Positions 35,706-45,039 are shown, counted from the stretch's first letter. The stretch is DNA of 49,066 bases from an uncultured Prevotella sp. (GCA_944320105.1 CALUGA010000018.1:1-49066); one strand, 5' to 3'. A program made the numbers and translations. The notes: a model not told the origin generated them from the sequence alone.

Positions 35706-38700
35706 TTACTCTATCACAACCTTTACGGTTTGCGAATTGCCATCGGCAGCTACGCGCAGAACGTATGTGCCGGGAGCAACGCCAAGCCCGGCTGCCACGG
35801 CAGGGGCATCGGCCACAGTGGAGGTGAACTCAGCCACCTGCACACCAGCGAGCGTGAAGAGGCGGCAGGCCACCTTGCCATCGGCGGCAAGGCCGTCAAT
35901 GCCGTTGGTACCGGCCACAACACGCAATATTCCATCGGAGAGCAAGTCGTCGTCGTTCCACGAAAGCCCGGCCGGCAGCTCCGGCAGGTTGATGGTAGGC
36001 GTACCTATCCTTGCGGCGCACTCCCACAGCGTTATTTCGTCGCCCACCTGCGGTGTGTATGTCGGTGACAGGGTGACGTTCACCGTTGCGTTGAGCAAAA
36101 GGTTGCCATCCGTGTAGAAGTAAGCGCGCGAAGTACGGTTGTTAGCTGCATTCACAATGTGCAGGTTGATCACCGAGCCAGCCTTGGCGTTAAGCTGGGT
36201 TCTAACCCTTATGCATCCGTATGGGTCGTCATCGGCCGGATTGCCAGGCGACATAGTAGCACCAGACTCAAGCACGAGGTTGTTTACGGTGCCATTGCCG
36301 GCAATCACGGCTCCCTCGTTTATCGTCACGGTGCCATTGCCTACCATGGAGCTTGACGGCGGGTTGGAGAAGGCATTGAAGCGGAGCGTACCGCCGTCCA
36401 CCCTGACGGACGAAGGACTGCCTATTGATCCTGAAATGGTGAGCATGCCCGTTCCCTCCTTGCGGATAGGCGAGTTGATTGTGCCGCGGAGCGAGATGTC
36501 TTCATTGTTCCTGCCAAACACATAGGCACCCGAGCCTGCCAAAGTGCCATTGAGGACAAGGTTGCCGAGAACCACCTGCTGACCGTTGTTGTTGAACGTC
36601 ACGCCATCGTTAACCTGCAGTGTGCAGTTGGCAAGGCCGGTGCTGCTGCGGTAAACGAACGTTGGGTCATAGGAACTACGGTCGTAAACACCGGGGATGA
36701 GGGTGCCGGTGAACTGGCTCCAGTCACCATCGAAATATGTACGGACACCGCAGGCGTAGACATAGAATGTGCCGGCACCGGTAAGCGTACCTTTGTACTC
36801 GGCGCGCGGGTCGGTATAAAGGCGGCCTGCTCGGTTCTCGGGCACCACGAAGTTGGCAGTGTTCTGCGTGAACGAGCCGCCTTCCGTCCCTGGATCCCAC
36901 AGCTCGCCGCCGGCAAACTCAACCGTTGCAGGCAGCTGCGACTTGTTGTTGGATTCACTGGCATTGACCACGCCGCTGCTTATCACAAGGCGCTCGAAAG
37001 TGTTGTCAGAGCCGAGGGTAAGCGTTCCCCTGCCGCTCTTGGTAATCGTGGATCCACGCAAGCCTACTTTCATCCTCAGCGTCTTGCCATCTGCAATGTC
37101 GAAAGTAGCTCCACCCTCGCCTGCAGTGATGGCCTGGGTGGTGGCGGCATCGTCGCTCACTGCGAGCACGGCACCGTTGTTTATGGTTACGGGGGTGCTT
37201 ACGCTGCCGAGCGACCCATAGTCGCGGCCGATATTGTTGGCAAGCGAGTTGACGGTTACCGTTCCGCCGTTGATGGTGACGGAGCCGAGTTCGCTCTTGT
37301 TGTTGAGCGTAACGTTGCCCGCGCCATTCTTCACAAGCGCGGCGTTGCCCTCAAAGCCATAGCCAGAAACCTCATAGTCCTTGGTCTCGTTGTTGAATGT
37401 TATGCTCTGCGGCCTAACATCGCGCGACACGGTGATGTCGGTTGTGGTGACGTTGTCGTCAAACGTTACTGCGTCGCCGGAAACGAAAGCCCTCTCAGCC
37501 TCAGTATCGGCATCAACAAAGTTCTCGGTGATGTCCAAATCCCATGAGCCGCCGTTGGAGCCAGTCCAGGTAACAGTGCCGGGGTGGAAGGTCTTCACGG
37601 TTACATAGAGCTTGCCGTCCTCAAGTGTTAGCGCGGTGCCTTGGGTGTTTAAACCGTCTACAAGAAGGTCGGCGAGGTCGCCCTCTACCTTACCTATCTC
37701 ACCGATGAGATACTTGCCCTCGGCCACCGTGCCAGGGGCGTCGGAGTTGGCCACAAACTGGATTACCGGCTCAAGGTATTCAGGCCCGTTGGTCCAGTCT
37801 TTTGTCTCTATCTTCAGCACACCGGCCTTGATGCAGTCGGCAGCCCAGTTCTCACTGAAGAGGTCGATGAGCAGGCGCGAGCCGAAGCCGAGTATCAGCG
37901 AGTCGGTCTCTATCTCACCCTGATTGCCTTCGCCGCCGGGTATCACCTTGGCGTTATAGTCGGCCTTGATGCCGTTGAGGAACTTGCCACCGTCGGAGAT
38001 GAGCGACGTATGGCGGTTGAGCCACACGCGGCTCGACTGCATGGTGCCGTCGAAGCGGAGCGTGCCGCCCCAGACGTCGGTGTTGCCGGTATATGTCTCG
38101 GTGACGTTAGGCAGCACGAGCACACCACTGCCCTGCTTCACGAGGCGCATGGCCCCGGTGAAAGCCCCGCCCGTAAGCGTGTGGGTGTAGGTGGTGGTGG
38201 TTATGTTGTCGTTGTCGTCGTGGCCCTGCGTCCAAGTGGGGGCGTTGTCGGTGAAGATGTAGGGGCTTGCGCCGTCGGTAACGTTGACGGTCATGTTGCC
38301 GGTCTCACACATTATTATATGTTTGTCGTTGCAAGACGAGCCGATGGTGCCGCCGTTGGCAATCTCGGTGCGTCCGGTCATGGTGAGTGGGGGCGGCGCC
38401 ATGGTTATGCCCTCCATCTCGCCGAGGAAGTAGCTCGGGTGCGGCGTCTGGTTGTAACCGCACATCTGCCATACCATGGCCTGGCGGTACTGGTGGTCAT
38501 GCCACAGGGTGTAGTTGCGCCACGGCGTAGGCACGTCGGTGGTGTAGATGCGGATGTTGCCCTCAGCGGTGCGCATTATCACCTCCTCACGCCAGTCGCC
38601 GAAGATGTCGCCCTGGTAGCATGGCGTTCCCTTGGTGTCGTTGTTGGTCATGCTGCCTTTGAGCACGGCTATCTCGCCTTGCTCAGCCTTCACGATGTGG

Positions 38701-40244
38701 CCTTCAGTGTTCTTGCCGTTACGGTAGTCAAAAGACTCCTCGCAGAGGTCGCCATCCCAATAGATGCGGAAGTTCTGGGTGATGTTGAACGACCCCTTGT
38801 CGAAGCCCTCAACCGCGTCGTGCCTGACGGAGCCGACGAGGTGCGCATCGCGCGACGATACGCCTTGCGCCCCGGGAATGTCGCGCACGAACTTGCCCAT
38901 GTTGGCGCGCCCGTCATCATCGCTCGCCTCGTAGCGGTAGTATATCTTCGAGGTGGTGGCATCGCGGAAGTTGTTGCCCGGCTGGTCCTCGTTGCAGGCA
39001 AACACCTCCTGCCCGAAGGTATAGGGGTCGAAGTCGCTGCAGTGCTGCGAGTCGCCGTGGCCAAGGCCTGTGGACGAAAGCCCGTGGCCGTTGTCGTCGA
39101 TTACCATCGACCCGAAGAGTATTTCGTCGCGCCCGTCCCAGTCAACGTCGGCCACGCTGTAGTTGTGGTAGCCCTGGCCATACCATATAGAGCCGGGCGT
39201 GTTGTTGTTCCACCGCCACCGCTCCACGAGGGTGTGCGTGGCGGGGTCTACGTCGTAGGCTATCATCTTGTGGCGCGTGTATATGCCTCGCGCAAGGAAG
39301 ATGCTCGGCTTGCGGCCATCGAGGTAAGGCGCGCCGAAGAAATGCTTCGTGGAACGGTGGCCGTAGCCGTCGCCCCATGCAGCCTCAAGGTTGGTCTCGC
39401 CGTCCTCAAGGCGCTTAAGCGGATATTCAAGCTCTTGGTAGACCTCGCCCGTCTCGCCATTGAGGTATAGCAGGTACTCGGCACCGTCGTGCATAAAGAA
39501 GTTAGCGCCGCCATTGGGGCCTTCGGGGCGATAGTTCTTGTCGGGGTCGCCCACCACGTGCGTCTGGCCGTTGGCCATATGGATGGTGGTGCCGTCGGCG
39601 GCACGCATCACTGCCTCGGCCTTTCCGTCGCCGTCCCAATCGTAAGCCACTATGTTGTTCTCGTTATTCTGGAAGTCGGCCATGTTCGGTCCGAAGTCGA
39701 GCCACCAGAGCTTGGTACCGTCGAGCTTGTAGACCTCAACGGTGGCATACTCGCCATTGTAGCCATTGGGCAGGTAGCCAGCATTGATGTCGTTGGAGTT
39801 GTCGAACTTCAAGAGGATTTCCAGCTCGCCGTCGCCGTCAACGTCGGCGCAGCAGGCATCGTTTGGAACGTAGGTGCTCGTGAGGCTGCCGTGGTCCATC
39901 TTCACCTCAAGGTAGTTGTTTGCCCACGGCCTCGCGACATGACAACGCCCTTGCGGCACTCCGCGAAAAACGGACTCTACGGTGTAGCGGCTGGAGGCGT
40001 TGCCTCCGGGGTCAAGATAGTTTGACACATTCAGAGGCTCGCTGTTCAGCTTTTCGTTGTCGCGATAAATGTTGTACTCAACGCCGTAGTACTCTTCGCC
40101 CAGTATGCGCCAGCTGCAGAACACACCGCCGTCGGTCATCACAGCCACAAGCCCTCGATCGAGGATGTCGGTAGTCCGTTGCGCCATGGCTCCAACGGAA
40201 AGCAGTCCCAACATCATAAGAGATAGAAACTTTTTTCTCATCAT
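35706..40244 (-). CDS. Giant PL11 rhamnogalacturonan lyase fused to autotransporter-like beta-strand repeats and a T9SS-like C-terminal domain
   Basis: The 1512-residue secreted protein has a signal peptide (1-21, ending AMAQ). Residues 22-620 are a complete PL11 lyase: ILDRGLVAVMTDGGVFCSWR, the calcium loops DVDGDGELE and DWDGDGKAE, GDIFGDWREEVIMR and NQTPHPSYFLGEMEG. Residues about 640-1410 are glycine-, asparagine- and threonine-rich beta-repeat sequence, with units such as GSGVLVLPNVTETYTGNTDVWGGTLRFDGT, shown here only by their cores LVLPN, YTGNT and GGTLRF. They resemble autotransporter-associated beta-strand repeats. A later unit has GTVTWTGSNGGSWDLD. The last 80 residues (KVACRLFTLAGVQVAEF to VKVVIE) look like a T9SS type A sorting domain. 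Ordinary PL11 enzymes are about 600-700 residues. It lies upstream of the FAS1/SusCD operon on the same strand. Confidence 0.88.
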   Translation of the reverse strand: MMRKKFLSLMMLGLLSVGAMAQRTTDILDRGLVAVMTDGGVFCSWRILGEEYYGVEYNIYRDNEKLNSEPLNVSNYLDPGGNASSRYTVESVFRGVPQGRCHVARPWANNYLEVKMDHGSLTSTYVPNDACCADVDGDGELEILLKFDNSNDINAGYLPNGYNGEYATVEVYKLDGTKLWWLDFGPNMADFQNNENNIVAYDWDGDGKAEAVMRAADGTTIHMANGQTHVVGDPDKNYRPEGPNGGANFFMHDGAEYLLYLNGETGEVYQELEYPLKRLEDGETNLEAAWGDGYGHRSTKHFFGAPYLDGRKPSIFLARGIYTRHKMIAYDVDPATHTLVERWRWNNNTPGSIWYGQGYHNYSVADVDWDGRDEILFGSMVIDDNGHGLSSTGLGHGDSQHCSDFDPYTFGQEVFACNEDQPGNNFRDATTSKIYYRYEASDDDGRANMGKFVRDIPGAQGVSSRDAHLVGSVRHDAVEGFDKGSFNITQNFRIYWDGDLCEESFDYRNGKNTEGHIVKAEQGEIAVLKGSMTNNDTKGTPCYQGDIFGDWREEVIMRTAEGNIRIYTTDVPTPWRNYTLWHDHQYRQAMVWQMCGYNQTPHPSYFLGEMEGITMAPPPLTMTGRTEIANGGTIGSSCNDKHIIMCETGNMTVNVTDGASPYIFTDNAPTWTQGHDDNDNITTTTYTHTLTGGAFTGAMRLVKQGSGVLVLPNVTETYTGNTDVWGGTLRFDGTMQSSRVWLNRHTSLISDGGKFLNGIKADYNAKVIPGGEGNQGEIETDSLILGFGSRLLIDLFSENWAADCIKAGVLKIETKDWTNGPEYLEPVIQFVANSDAPGTVAEGKYLIGEIGKVEGDLADLLVDGLNTQGTALTLEDGKLYVTVKTFHPGTVTWTGSNGGSWDLDITENFVDADTEAERAFVSGDAVTFDDNVTTTDITVSRDVRPQSITFNNETKDYEVSGYGFEGNAALVKNGAGNVTLNNKSELGSVTINGGTVTVNSLANNIGRDYGSLGSVSTPVTINNGAVLAVSDDAATTQAITAGEGGATFDIADGKTLRMKVGLRGSTITKSGRGTLTLGSDNTFERLVISSGVVNASESNNKSQLPATVEFAGGELWDPGTEGGSFTQNTANFVVPENRAGRLYTDPRAEYKGTLTGAGTFYVYACGVRTYFDGDWSQFTGTLIPGVYDRSSYDPTFVYRSSTGLANCTLQVNDGVTFNNNGQQVVLGNLVLNGTLAGSGAYVFGRNNEDISLRGTINSPIRKEGTGMLTISGSIGSPSSVRVDGGTLRFNAFSNPPSSSMVGNGTVTINEGAVIAGNGTVNNLVLESGATMSPGNPADDDPYGCIRVRTQLNAKAGSVINLHIVNAANNRTSRAYFYTDGNLLLNATVNVTLSPTYTPQVGDEITLWECAARIGTPTINLPELPAGLSWNDDDLLSDGILRVVAGTNGIDGLAADGKVACRLFTLAGVQVAEFTSTVADAPAVAAGLGVAPGTYVLRVAADGNSQTVKVVIE

Positions 40245-40349
40245 GCTTATTGTTTGTAGTTATTGGATATTACATTAACACTGGTAATGATGAAGCCCAA
40301 TGCATTAAAGCAGCCATCTGCCAAGAGGCATACAGGCTAAATCATCATA

Positions 40350-40357
40350 CAAAAATA
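40350..40357 (-). promoter_or_regulatory. Candidate -7 box of the giant PL11 gene
   Basis: TATTTTTG on the minus strand matches TAnnTTTG, 106 bp upstream of the start codon. No -33 box was found at the right distance, so confidence is low. Confidence 0.4.
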
Positions 40358-40504
40358 GCATAAAATAAAACACCCACCACAATGTTTTAACATAAAAAAC
40401 GCAAAACCTGCATGAAGCCAAACAATAAAAGCCATGGCCCACGACCCACGGCCTACCAAGCACTTCCAATACTTCCAACAATCCCGCCCCACACCGTTCC
40501 TAAC

Positions 40505-40556
40505 AAAAAAGGCTACGCCCTCCCCTGCTCTGTCACGCGGAAGGGCGTAGCCTTTC
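40505..40556 (-). terminator. Terminator after ppx
   Basis: Perfect 13-bp arms AAGGCTACGCCCT (40509-40521) and AGGGCGTAGCCTT (40542-40554) enclose a 20-nt loop. On the minus strand a T run follows. It lies 22 bp past the ppx stop. Confidence 0.85.
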
Positions 40557-40577
40557 TTAATCCATAATTCTTAGCTC

Positions 40578-41483
40578 TTAATTCTTCACTCTCTTCTTGT
40601 AGAGTCCATCGATGATGCAGTCGGCCAGCGATATGTTAGGCACGTGTATAGTCTGGCAGCCGAGCGCATCGGCCACTGCGAGGAACAGTTCCGCCGCAGG
40701 TATTATGACGTCGGCGCGGTCGGGCTTGAGCGAGTAGCGGTCGATGCGCTCCCTATACGTCAGACCCTTCATCTCATCGTAGATTTTGCGCAATCCCTCC
40801 ACGGGCAGCGTGTCCTTGTTTTTCTTTCCCTTGCCGTTGTCGTAAAGGCGGCACAGCTTGTTGATGTTGCCGCCCGAGCCGATAATCGTGATGCCCTCGT
40901 AGTTGGCAGCATAGGCGGCCAGCTCCTCCTTCATCTTGGCCACCTCGCCTTCTTCTACGGCTCCGCCGAGAATGCGCAGCGTACCGAGGTTGTAAGAGCA
41001 GCTGCCCACTATTTGCCCGTCGCTTATCATCGATATCTCGGTGCTGCCACCGCCCACGTCCATGTAGGCATAGTTGCCCTTGCAGGCGTATCCGCTCTCC
41101 ACGGAATTGTCGCAGAGCAGCCGTGCCTCCTCGCTTCCGGGAATAATCTCGATGTTGATGCCCGTTTCGCGGCGTATTTTCTTCAGTATCTTCTGCCCAT
41201 TGGCCGCATCGCGCATGGCCGACGTGGCGCAAGCCCTGTACTCCGCCACCCGATAGAGCTTCATCAACTGCTTGTAGCTCTTTATCATGCACATCATCAT
41301 GCGCTCGCGCTCAGGCGTTATCTCGCCGATGGTGAACACATCCTTTCCAAGCCTTAGCGGTATGCGCAGGAAGAGCACCTTGTTGAATTCATAGTTGCCC
41401 CCGGCATCCTCTATCACATTCTTTATCAATAGGCGCGCGCCGTTCGACCCTATGTCGATGGCCGCGAAGTTGCTGTTTTCCAT
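40578..41483 (-). CDS. ppx: Exopolyphosphatase, Ppx/GppA family
   Basis: The 301-residue enzyme of the ASKHA fold removes terminal phosphate from polyphosphate, or from pppGpp in GppA members. Phosphate-binding loops are visible: AAIDIGSNGARLLI (8-20), YMDVGGGSTEISM in the middle and IIGSGGNINKL later. The length fits the short, two-domain Bacteroidota form without the C-terminal HD-like extension of E. coli Ppx. I chose the ATG at 41481-41483 (MENSNFAAID) over one 12 codons upstream because it matches the family start and the upstream stretch lies in likely leader DNA. It lies downstream of ppk on the same strand, separated by a 290-bp repeat region, so polyphosphate synthesis and breakdown are encoded side by side. 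Confidence 0.92.
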   Translation of the reverse strand: MENSNFAAIDIGSNGARLLIKNVIEDAGGNYEFNKVLFLRIPLRLGKDVFTIGEITPERERMMMCMIKSYKQLMKLYRVAEYRACATSAMRDAANGQKILKKIRRETGINIEIIPGSEEARLLCDNSVESGYACKGNYAYMDVGGGSTEISMISDGQIVGSCSYNLGTLRILGGAVEEGEVAKMKEELAAYAANYEGITIIGSGGNINKLCRLYDNGKGKKNKDTLPVEGLRKIYDEMKGLTYRERIDRYSLKPDRADVIIPAAELFLAVADALGCQTIHVPNISLADCIIDGLYKKRVKN

Positions 41484-41523
41484 ATTTTTATAATAACATT
41501 TAAATTTGCAAAGTATCATTTAT

Positions 41524-41760
41524 AAGGAGTTAGAGGGAGTTACAAGGAGTTAGAGGGAGTTACGAGGGAGTTACAAGGAATTAGAGGGAGTTACAAGGAG
41601 TTACCGCTCCACTGCGTTACGCTTAGGAGTTATAGGACATTTGCTTCATTCACATACAGGAGAAGGCAAAGAAGCATTTGTCCTCTAACTCCTCCTAACT
41701 CCCTCTAACTCCTTGTAACTTCCTCTAACTCCTTATAGATAACTCCTCATAACTCCTTTT
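41524..41760. repeat. Second GGAGTTA hairpin array, between ppk and ppx
   Basis: GGAGTTA/GAGGGAGTTACAA units run from 41524 to about 41638 and reappear in the opposite sense (TAACTCC) at 41682-41758. The arms are less regular than at 4172-4327: one left unit has GGAATTA, and a 21-nt unrelated segment (about 41604-41624) interrupts the left arm. The centre TAGGACATTTGCTT...AAGCATTTGTCCT resembles the TAGGAC...GTCCT core of the other array. It fills almost the whole gap. Confidence 0.85.
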
Positions 41761-41773
41761 AAAAGCTCCATCA

Positions 41774-43843
41774 TCATCTTGTATTGTTGTGCTCCTGCGC
41801 CTCCTTTAGGTAATCTATGTACAGGTGCTCCTGCGAGCGGAACGGTTCCCCCTCCTGCAGTTCGTTCTTGCCGTAGCCGTCCACGATGCGGCCGTTGGTG
41901 GTGTCGCGCAGGCCGTAGTCCACGGTGCGCGCCAGATCACGCTGCAGTTCCTCGTCATATACGGGCGTGAGCACTTCCACGCGGTTCACGAGGTTTCGCG
42001 GCATCCAGTCGGCACTGCCCATATAGTACTTCGGGTTGCCCCCGTTGGCAAAGATGAGTATGCGCGAGTGCTCCAAGTAGCGGTCGATTATGCCCACCAC
42101 GTGCAAGTTGTCCACGCCTTCGGGCATGAGCGAACAGTTGCCCCTCAGCACGATGTCGATCTTCACTCCCGCCGCTGCGGCGTCATACAGCTTCTCCACC
42201 ACATCCTCGTCGGTGATATGGTTTATCTTCATCCTTATCCAGGCATCGATGCCGGCCTTGGCGTTCTTCATCTCGTTGTCGATGAGGCGCAGTATGCGCG
42301 TCTTCATGTCGTTGGGCGACACGAGCAGCTCGCGGAACCTCACCGGCTTGAACGGCTTGCGTATGAAGTCGAACACCTTCTTCACCTCGCGCACCAGCGT
42401 GGGCCTTGCCGTCATCACCATGTAGTCGGTGTAAATCTTGGCGTTGCCCTCGTGGAAGTTGCCCGTGCCTATGCAGGCAATGTCGCCGCCCTTGCAGCCT
42501 ATGTACACGAGCTTGGAGTGGACTTTAAGCCCCTCCACCCCGAACACGACCTCTATGCCGGCCTCCTGCATCCGCCTGCTCCACTTAATATTGCTCTCCT
42601 CGTCGAAGCGCGCCAGCAGCTCTATCACCACGGTCACCTTCTTGCCGTTGCGCGCGGCGCAGATGAGCGTGTTCACCACCTTCGAGTCCTTGGCCAACCG
42701 GTAGAGCGTGGCGCGTATCTCCGTCACGGCAGGGTTGAGCGCGGCTTCACGCAACACGCGGATAAAGCTGTTGAACGAATGGTAAGGCACGTGCAGGAAC
42801 CTGTCCTTGTGCCTTATCGTGTTGAGCACGCTCTCCTCGGTCTCAAGCTCGGGCTTCACTATCGGCGTCCATGCCGGGTATCGCAGCTCCTTCTTGCCGC
42901 AGTCGGGAAAGCCCATGAAGTCCTTGTGGTTTTGGTAGCGCCCCCCGCTCACGATGGTGTCGAGCTGGTCAACGCTCAGCCTGGCCATGACCTTGCGCAG
43001 CAAGTCCTTGGGCATACGCTCATCGTATATCACGCGGATAGGCTCGCCGCGCTTGCGGCTCTTCACGCCCTTGGCCACCTTCTGCACCACGCCGTAGCTC
43101 AGGTCGTTGTCTATGTCCATCTCGGCGTCCTTGGTAAACTTGAACGAATAAGCCTCATACGTACACTTGCCCCCGCCGATGAATATCAGTGGCAGGCAGA
43201 AGCGCACTACGTCGTCGAGGAACATTATGTTGCAATAGCCATCGCTCGCAGGGAGCACCACAAAGCGGCCTACCTCGCGGTCTGGCACCTTTATCAGCGC
43301 GTAAGTCACGTTGGCCTTTTTCTTGTCAGCCACCCACTGCGAGCGTTTCACGGCAAGGTATATGCTGTCGTCGTAGGCAGTGCCAATCTCCTTTATCTCC
43401 GAGAGCCACACGGGGTTGGTTATGCCGTTGAGGCGGTCGAGGTAGAGCCTTTTGATGAATGTTTTCTGTTCCTCGTTAAGGTCGGTCTCATGCAGCAGGC
43501 GTATGCCGTGGCTGGCCAGCTCGCCCGTCACCACGCCCACGGTATGCTCAAACTCCTTGTTGTATGTGGCGTTCAACCGGTTTATCTCCTTTATGGTCTT
43601 CTTGGCGCGGTCGCGGTCGGCCTTGGGTATGCGCTCCTTCGACTCGGCTATGCGGCTGAGCGACGCCACCCTTACGCGGAAGAACTCGTCGAGGTTGTTC
43701 GAGTAGATGCCGAGGAACGACATACGCTCAAGCACCGGCACCGTTTGCTTCTCTGCCTCCTGCAGTATCCTGCGGTTAAAGTACATCCAACTCAAGTCGC
43801 GCTCAACGTAGCGGCGCGCCATGCGGCTCTTCTTGCTTTCCAT
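41774..43843 (-). CDS. ppk1: Polyphosphate kinase 1
   Basis: The 689-residue enzyme reversibly builds inorganic polyphosphate from ATP. The N-terminal domain starts RYVERDLSWMYFNRRILQEA and includes SNNLDEFFRVRVA. The catalytic phospholipase-D-like domains contain the phospho-accepting H442 in GLKVHSKLVYI, H464 in GTGNFHEGNAK, and the second-domain block GSADWMPRNLVNRVE. Length and motifs match PPK1. I chose the ATG at 43841-43843 (MESKKSRMAR) because a consensus -7 box at 43868-43875 overlaps the alternative upstream ATG (43868-43870), which would then lie outside the transcript. ppx follows on the same strand. Confidence 0.95.
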   Translation of the reverse strand: MESKKSRMARRYVERDLSWMYFNRRILQEAEKQTVPVLERMSFLGIYSNNLDEFFRVRVASLSRIAESKERIPKADRDRAKKTIKEINRLNATYNKEFEHTVGVVTGELASHGIRLLHETDLNEEQKTFIKRLYLDRLNGITNPVWLSEIKEIGTAYDDSIYLAVKRSQWVADKKKANVTYALIKVPDREVGRFVVLPASDGYCNIMFLDDVVRFCLPLIFIGGGKCTYEAYSFKFTKDAEMDIDNDLSYGVVQKVAKGVKSRKRGEPIRVIYDERMPKDLLRKVMARLSVDQLDTIVSGGRYQNHKDFMGFPDCGKKELRYPAWTPIVKPELETEESVLNTIRHKDRFLHVPYHSFNSFIRVLREAALNPAVTEIRATLYRLAKDSKVVNTLICAARNGKKVTVVIELLARFDEESNIKWSRRMQEAGIEVVFGVEGLKVHSKLVYIGCKGGDIACIGTGNFHEGNAKIYTDYMVMTARPTLVREVKKVFDFIRKPFKPVRFRELLVSPNDMKTRILRLIDNEMKNAKAGIDAWIRMKINHITDEDVVEKLYDAAAAGVKIDIVLRGNCSLMPEGVDNLHVVGIIDRYLEHSRILIFANGGNPKYYMGSADWMPRNLVNRVEVLTPVYDEELQRDLARTVDYGLRDTTNGRIVDGYGKNELQEGEPFRSQEHLYIDYLKEAQEHNNTR

Positions 43844-43867
43844 ATATATTAATAATGTATTTAGCGG

Positions 43868-43875
43868 CAAAATTA
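43868..43875 (-). promoter_or_regulatory. Candidate -7 box of ppk
   Basis: TAATTTTG on the minus strand matches TAnnTTTG, about 25 bp before the chosen ATG. The -33 region is not distinct. Confidence 0.5.
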
Positions 43876-43975
43876 TTTAATCTGTACTACAATACCGTTA
43901 CAACAGCGTTAATTTATCATAAGCCGCCGCACCAAATTTAATTGATGCCCACATGGAAGCGGCAGGAGACGAGGC

Positions 43976-44935
43976 TCACCACCTCACCCTGCCGTACTTC
44001 TCCTTATACCATATCTGCCACGCGTTCACAAGGTTCTGCCATATCACGTATGCTCCCGGCGCAAGCGCGGCCAGCGGGTCGAGGAATGTCAAGGCCAGCC
44101 AGATGCCCACCACAGTGTTCTTCTGCCCCAGAGCCTGGCCCGCGCTCACGCTATCGCCGTAGGCGTGGCCCACGGCCTTGCCCATGGAGAACAGCACTAC
44201 CGTCACCGCCAACGGAGCCAACAGCAGCACGGCCAGGGTCTGACCCGACACCGTGGCGTGCACTATGTTGCGCACCGTCAGGCCGGTTACTATCGTCAAA
44301 TTGACGCACCACATATAAAACGCCAGGTTATGCACACCCGCGATGGCCGCCGTGACGCGCGGCACCACCCTGCGGCACACCAGCGCGAGCACCAGCGGCA
44401 CTACGAGCACCACGGCCACATTGCGCAGCACCATGAGGGCGGCCTCCCAGAATGTAACGTCAACGCCGCGCTCTACCAGCGGCAGGAAGAGCGGCACGGC
44501 TATCGATGTCACCACGTTATCCATGATGGTGTAGATGGTCATGGAGCCAATACTGCCGCCAAGTTTCTCTGTCACCACGGCCGCAGCTGCCGCCGTAGGA
44601 CAAGCCACACACACGAACACGCCAGTCAGCGCCAGCCGCGAGTGCTCGCCGCCCGCGCCAACCACAGCTGCCACTATCAGACCGCACAGGGCAAGGCGTA
44701 TCACTTCGAGCCACACGTGCCACGCCCTTAGCCTCATGTCGCACACGTCAATCTTGCAGAACGTCACGAACAGCAGGGCGAACAGCAGCACCGGCAGCAC
44801 TCTCTCGGCATACGGCTCCACGGCCATGCCGAAAGGCACGAGTGCCGGCACATTGGCAAACAGCAGGTAAACCACAGTGCCTACGCACAGCGCCACCACC
44901 AGCGACCACCGCTTCATGAAGGATAATACATTCAT
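43976..44935 (-). CDS. BASS family (bile acid:sodium symporter-like) membrane transporter
   Basis: The 319-residue protein is almost entirely hydrophobic, with about nine or ten membrane helices starting MKRWSLVVALCVGTVVYLLF. Two BASS family marks are visible: CPTAAAAAVVTEKLGG near residue 115, and GQALGQKNTVVGIW around 270, corresponding to the two crossed helices that form the substrate site. The family moves organic anions such as bile acids, pantoate or keto acids with sodium; the substrate here is unknown. The C-terminal tail WQIWYKEKYGRVRW is basic. It lies 132 bp before ppk on the same strand and after a repeat-bearing gap, so it may be transcribed alone. Arsenite carriers of the related ArsB/Acr3 type are a less likely alternative. 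Confidence 0.85.
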   Translation of the reverse strand: MNVLSFMKRWSLVVALCVGTVVYLLFANVPALVPFGMAVEPYAERVLPVLLFALLFVTFCKIDVCDMRLRAWHVWLEVIRLALCGLIVAAVVGAGGEHSRLALTGVFVCVACPTAAAAAVVTEKLGGSIGSMTIYTIMDNVVTSIAVPLFLPLVERGVDVTFWEAALMVLRNVAVVLVVPLVLALVCRRVVPRVTAAIAGVHNLAFYMWCVNLTIVTGLTVRNIVHATVSGQTLAVLLLAPLAVTVVLFSMGKAVGHAYGDSVSAGQALGQKNTVVGIWLALTFLDPLAALAPGAYVIWQNLVNAWQIWYKEKYGRVRW

Positions 44936-44947
44936 TGCTTTTTATTT

Positions 44948-44999
44948 AGGAGTTAAGAAGTCAAGGAGTTAAGAAGTTAAGGAGTCAAGGAGTTAAGAC
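44948..44999. repeat. Short degenerate AGGAGTTA tandem array
   Basis: AGGAGTTAAGAAGTCA (44948-44963), AGGAGTTAAGAAGTTA (44964-44979), AGGAGTCA and AGGAGTTAAGACG follow in tandem. It shares the GGAGTTA core with the arrays at 4.2 and 41.6 kb but has no opposing arm. Confidence 0.75.
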
Positions 45000-45039
45000 G
45001 TATGCGAGCAAGCCCTGCCTCTTCCCTCTCCCCACAGGG

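Larger units (their letters stand above)
40245..40577. other. 333-bp gap with promoter candidate and ppx terminator
   Basis: The region holds a candidate -7 box for the giant PL11 gene (40350-40357) and the ppx terminator (40505-40556). Otherwise it is AT-rich with no open frame of note. Confidence 0.6.

Noticed and set aside
41484-41519. Upstream start of ppx (MILCKFKCYYKN extension)
   Set aside because: The family start is at MENSNFAAID. The extension is AT-rich leader-like DNA with a TACTTTG promoter-like word.
41774-43870. Upstream start of ppk at 43870
   Set aside because: That ATG overlaps a consensus -7 box at 43868-43875, and PPK1 homology begins after the ATG at 43843.
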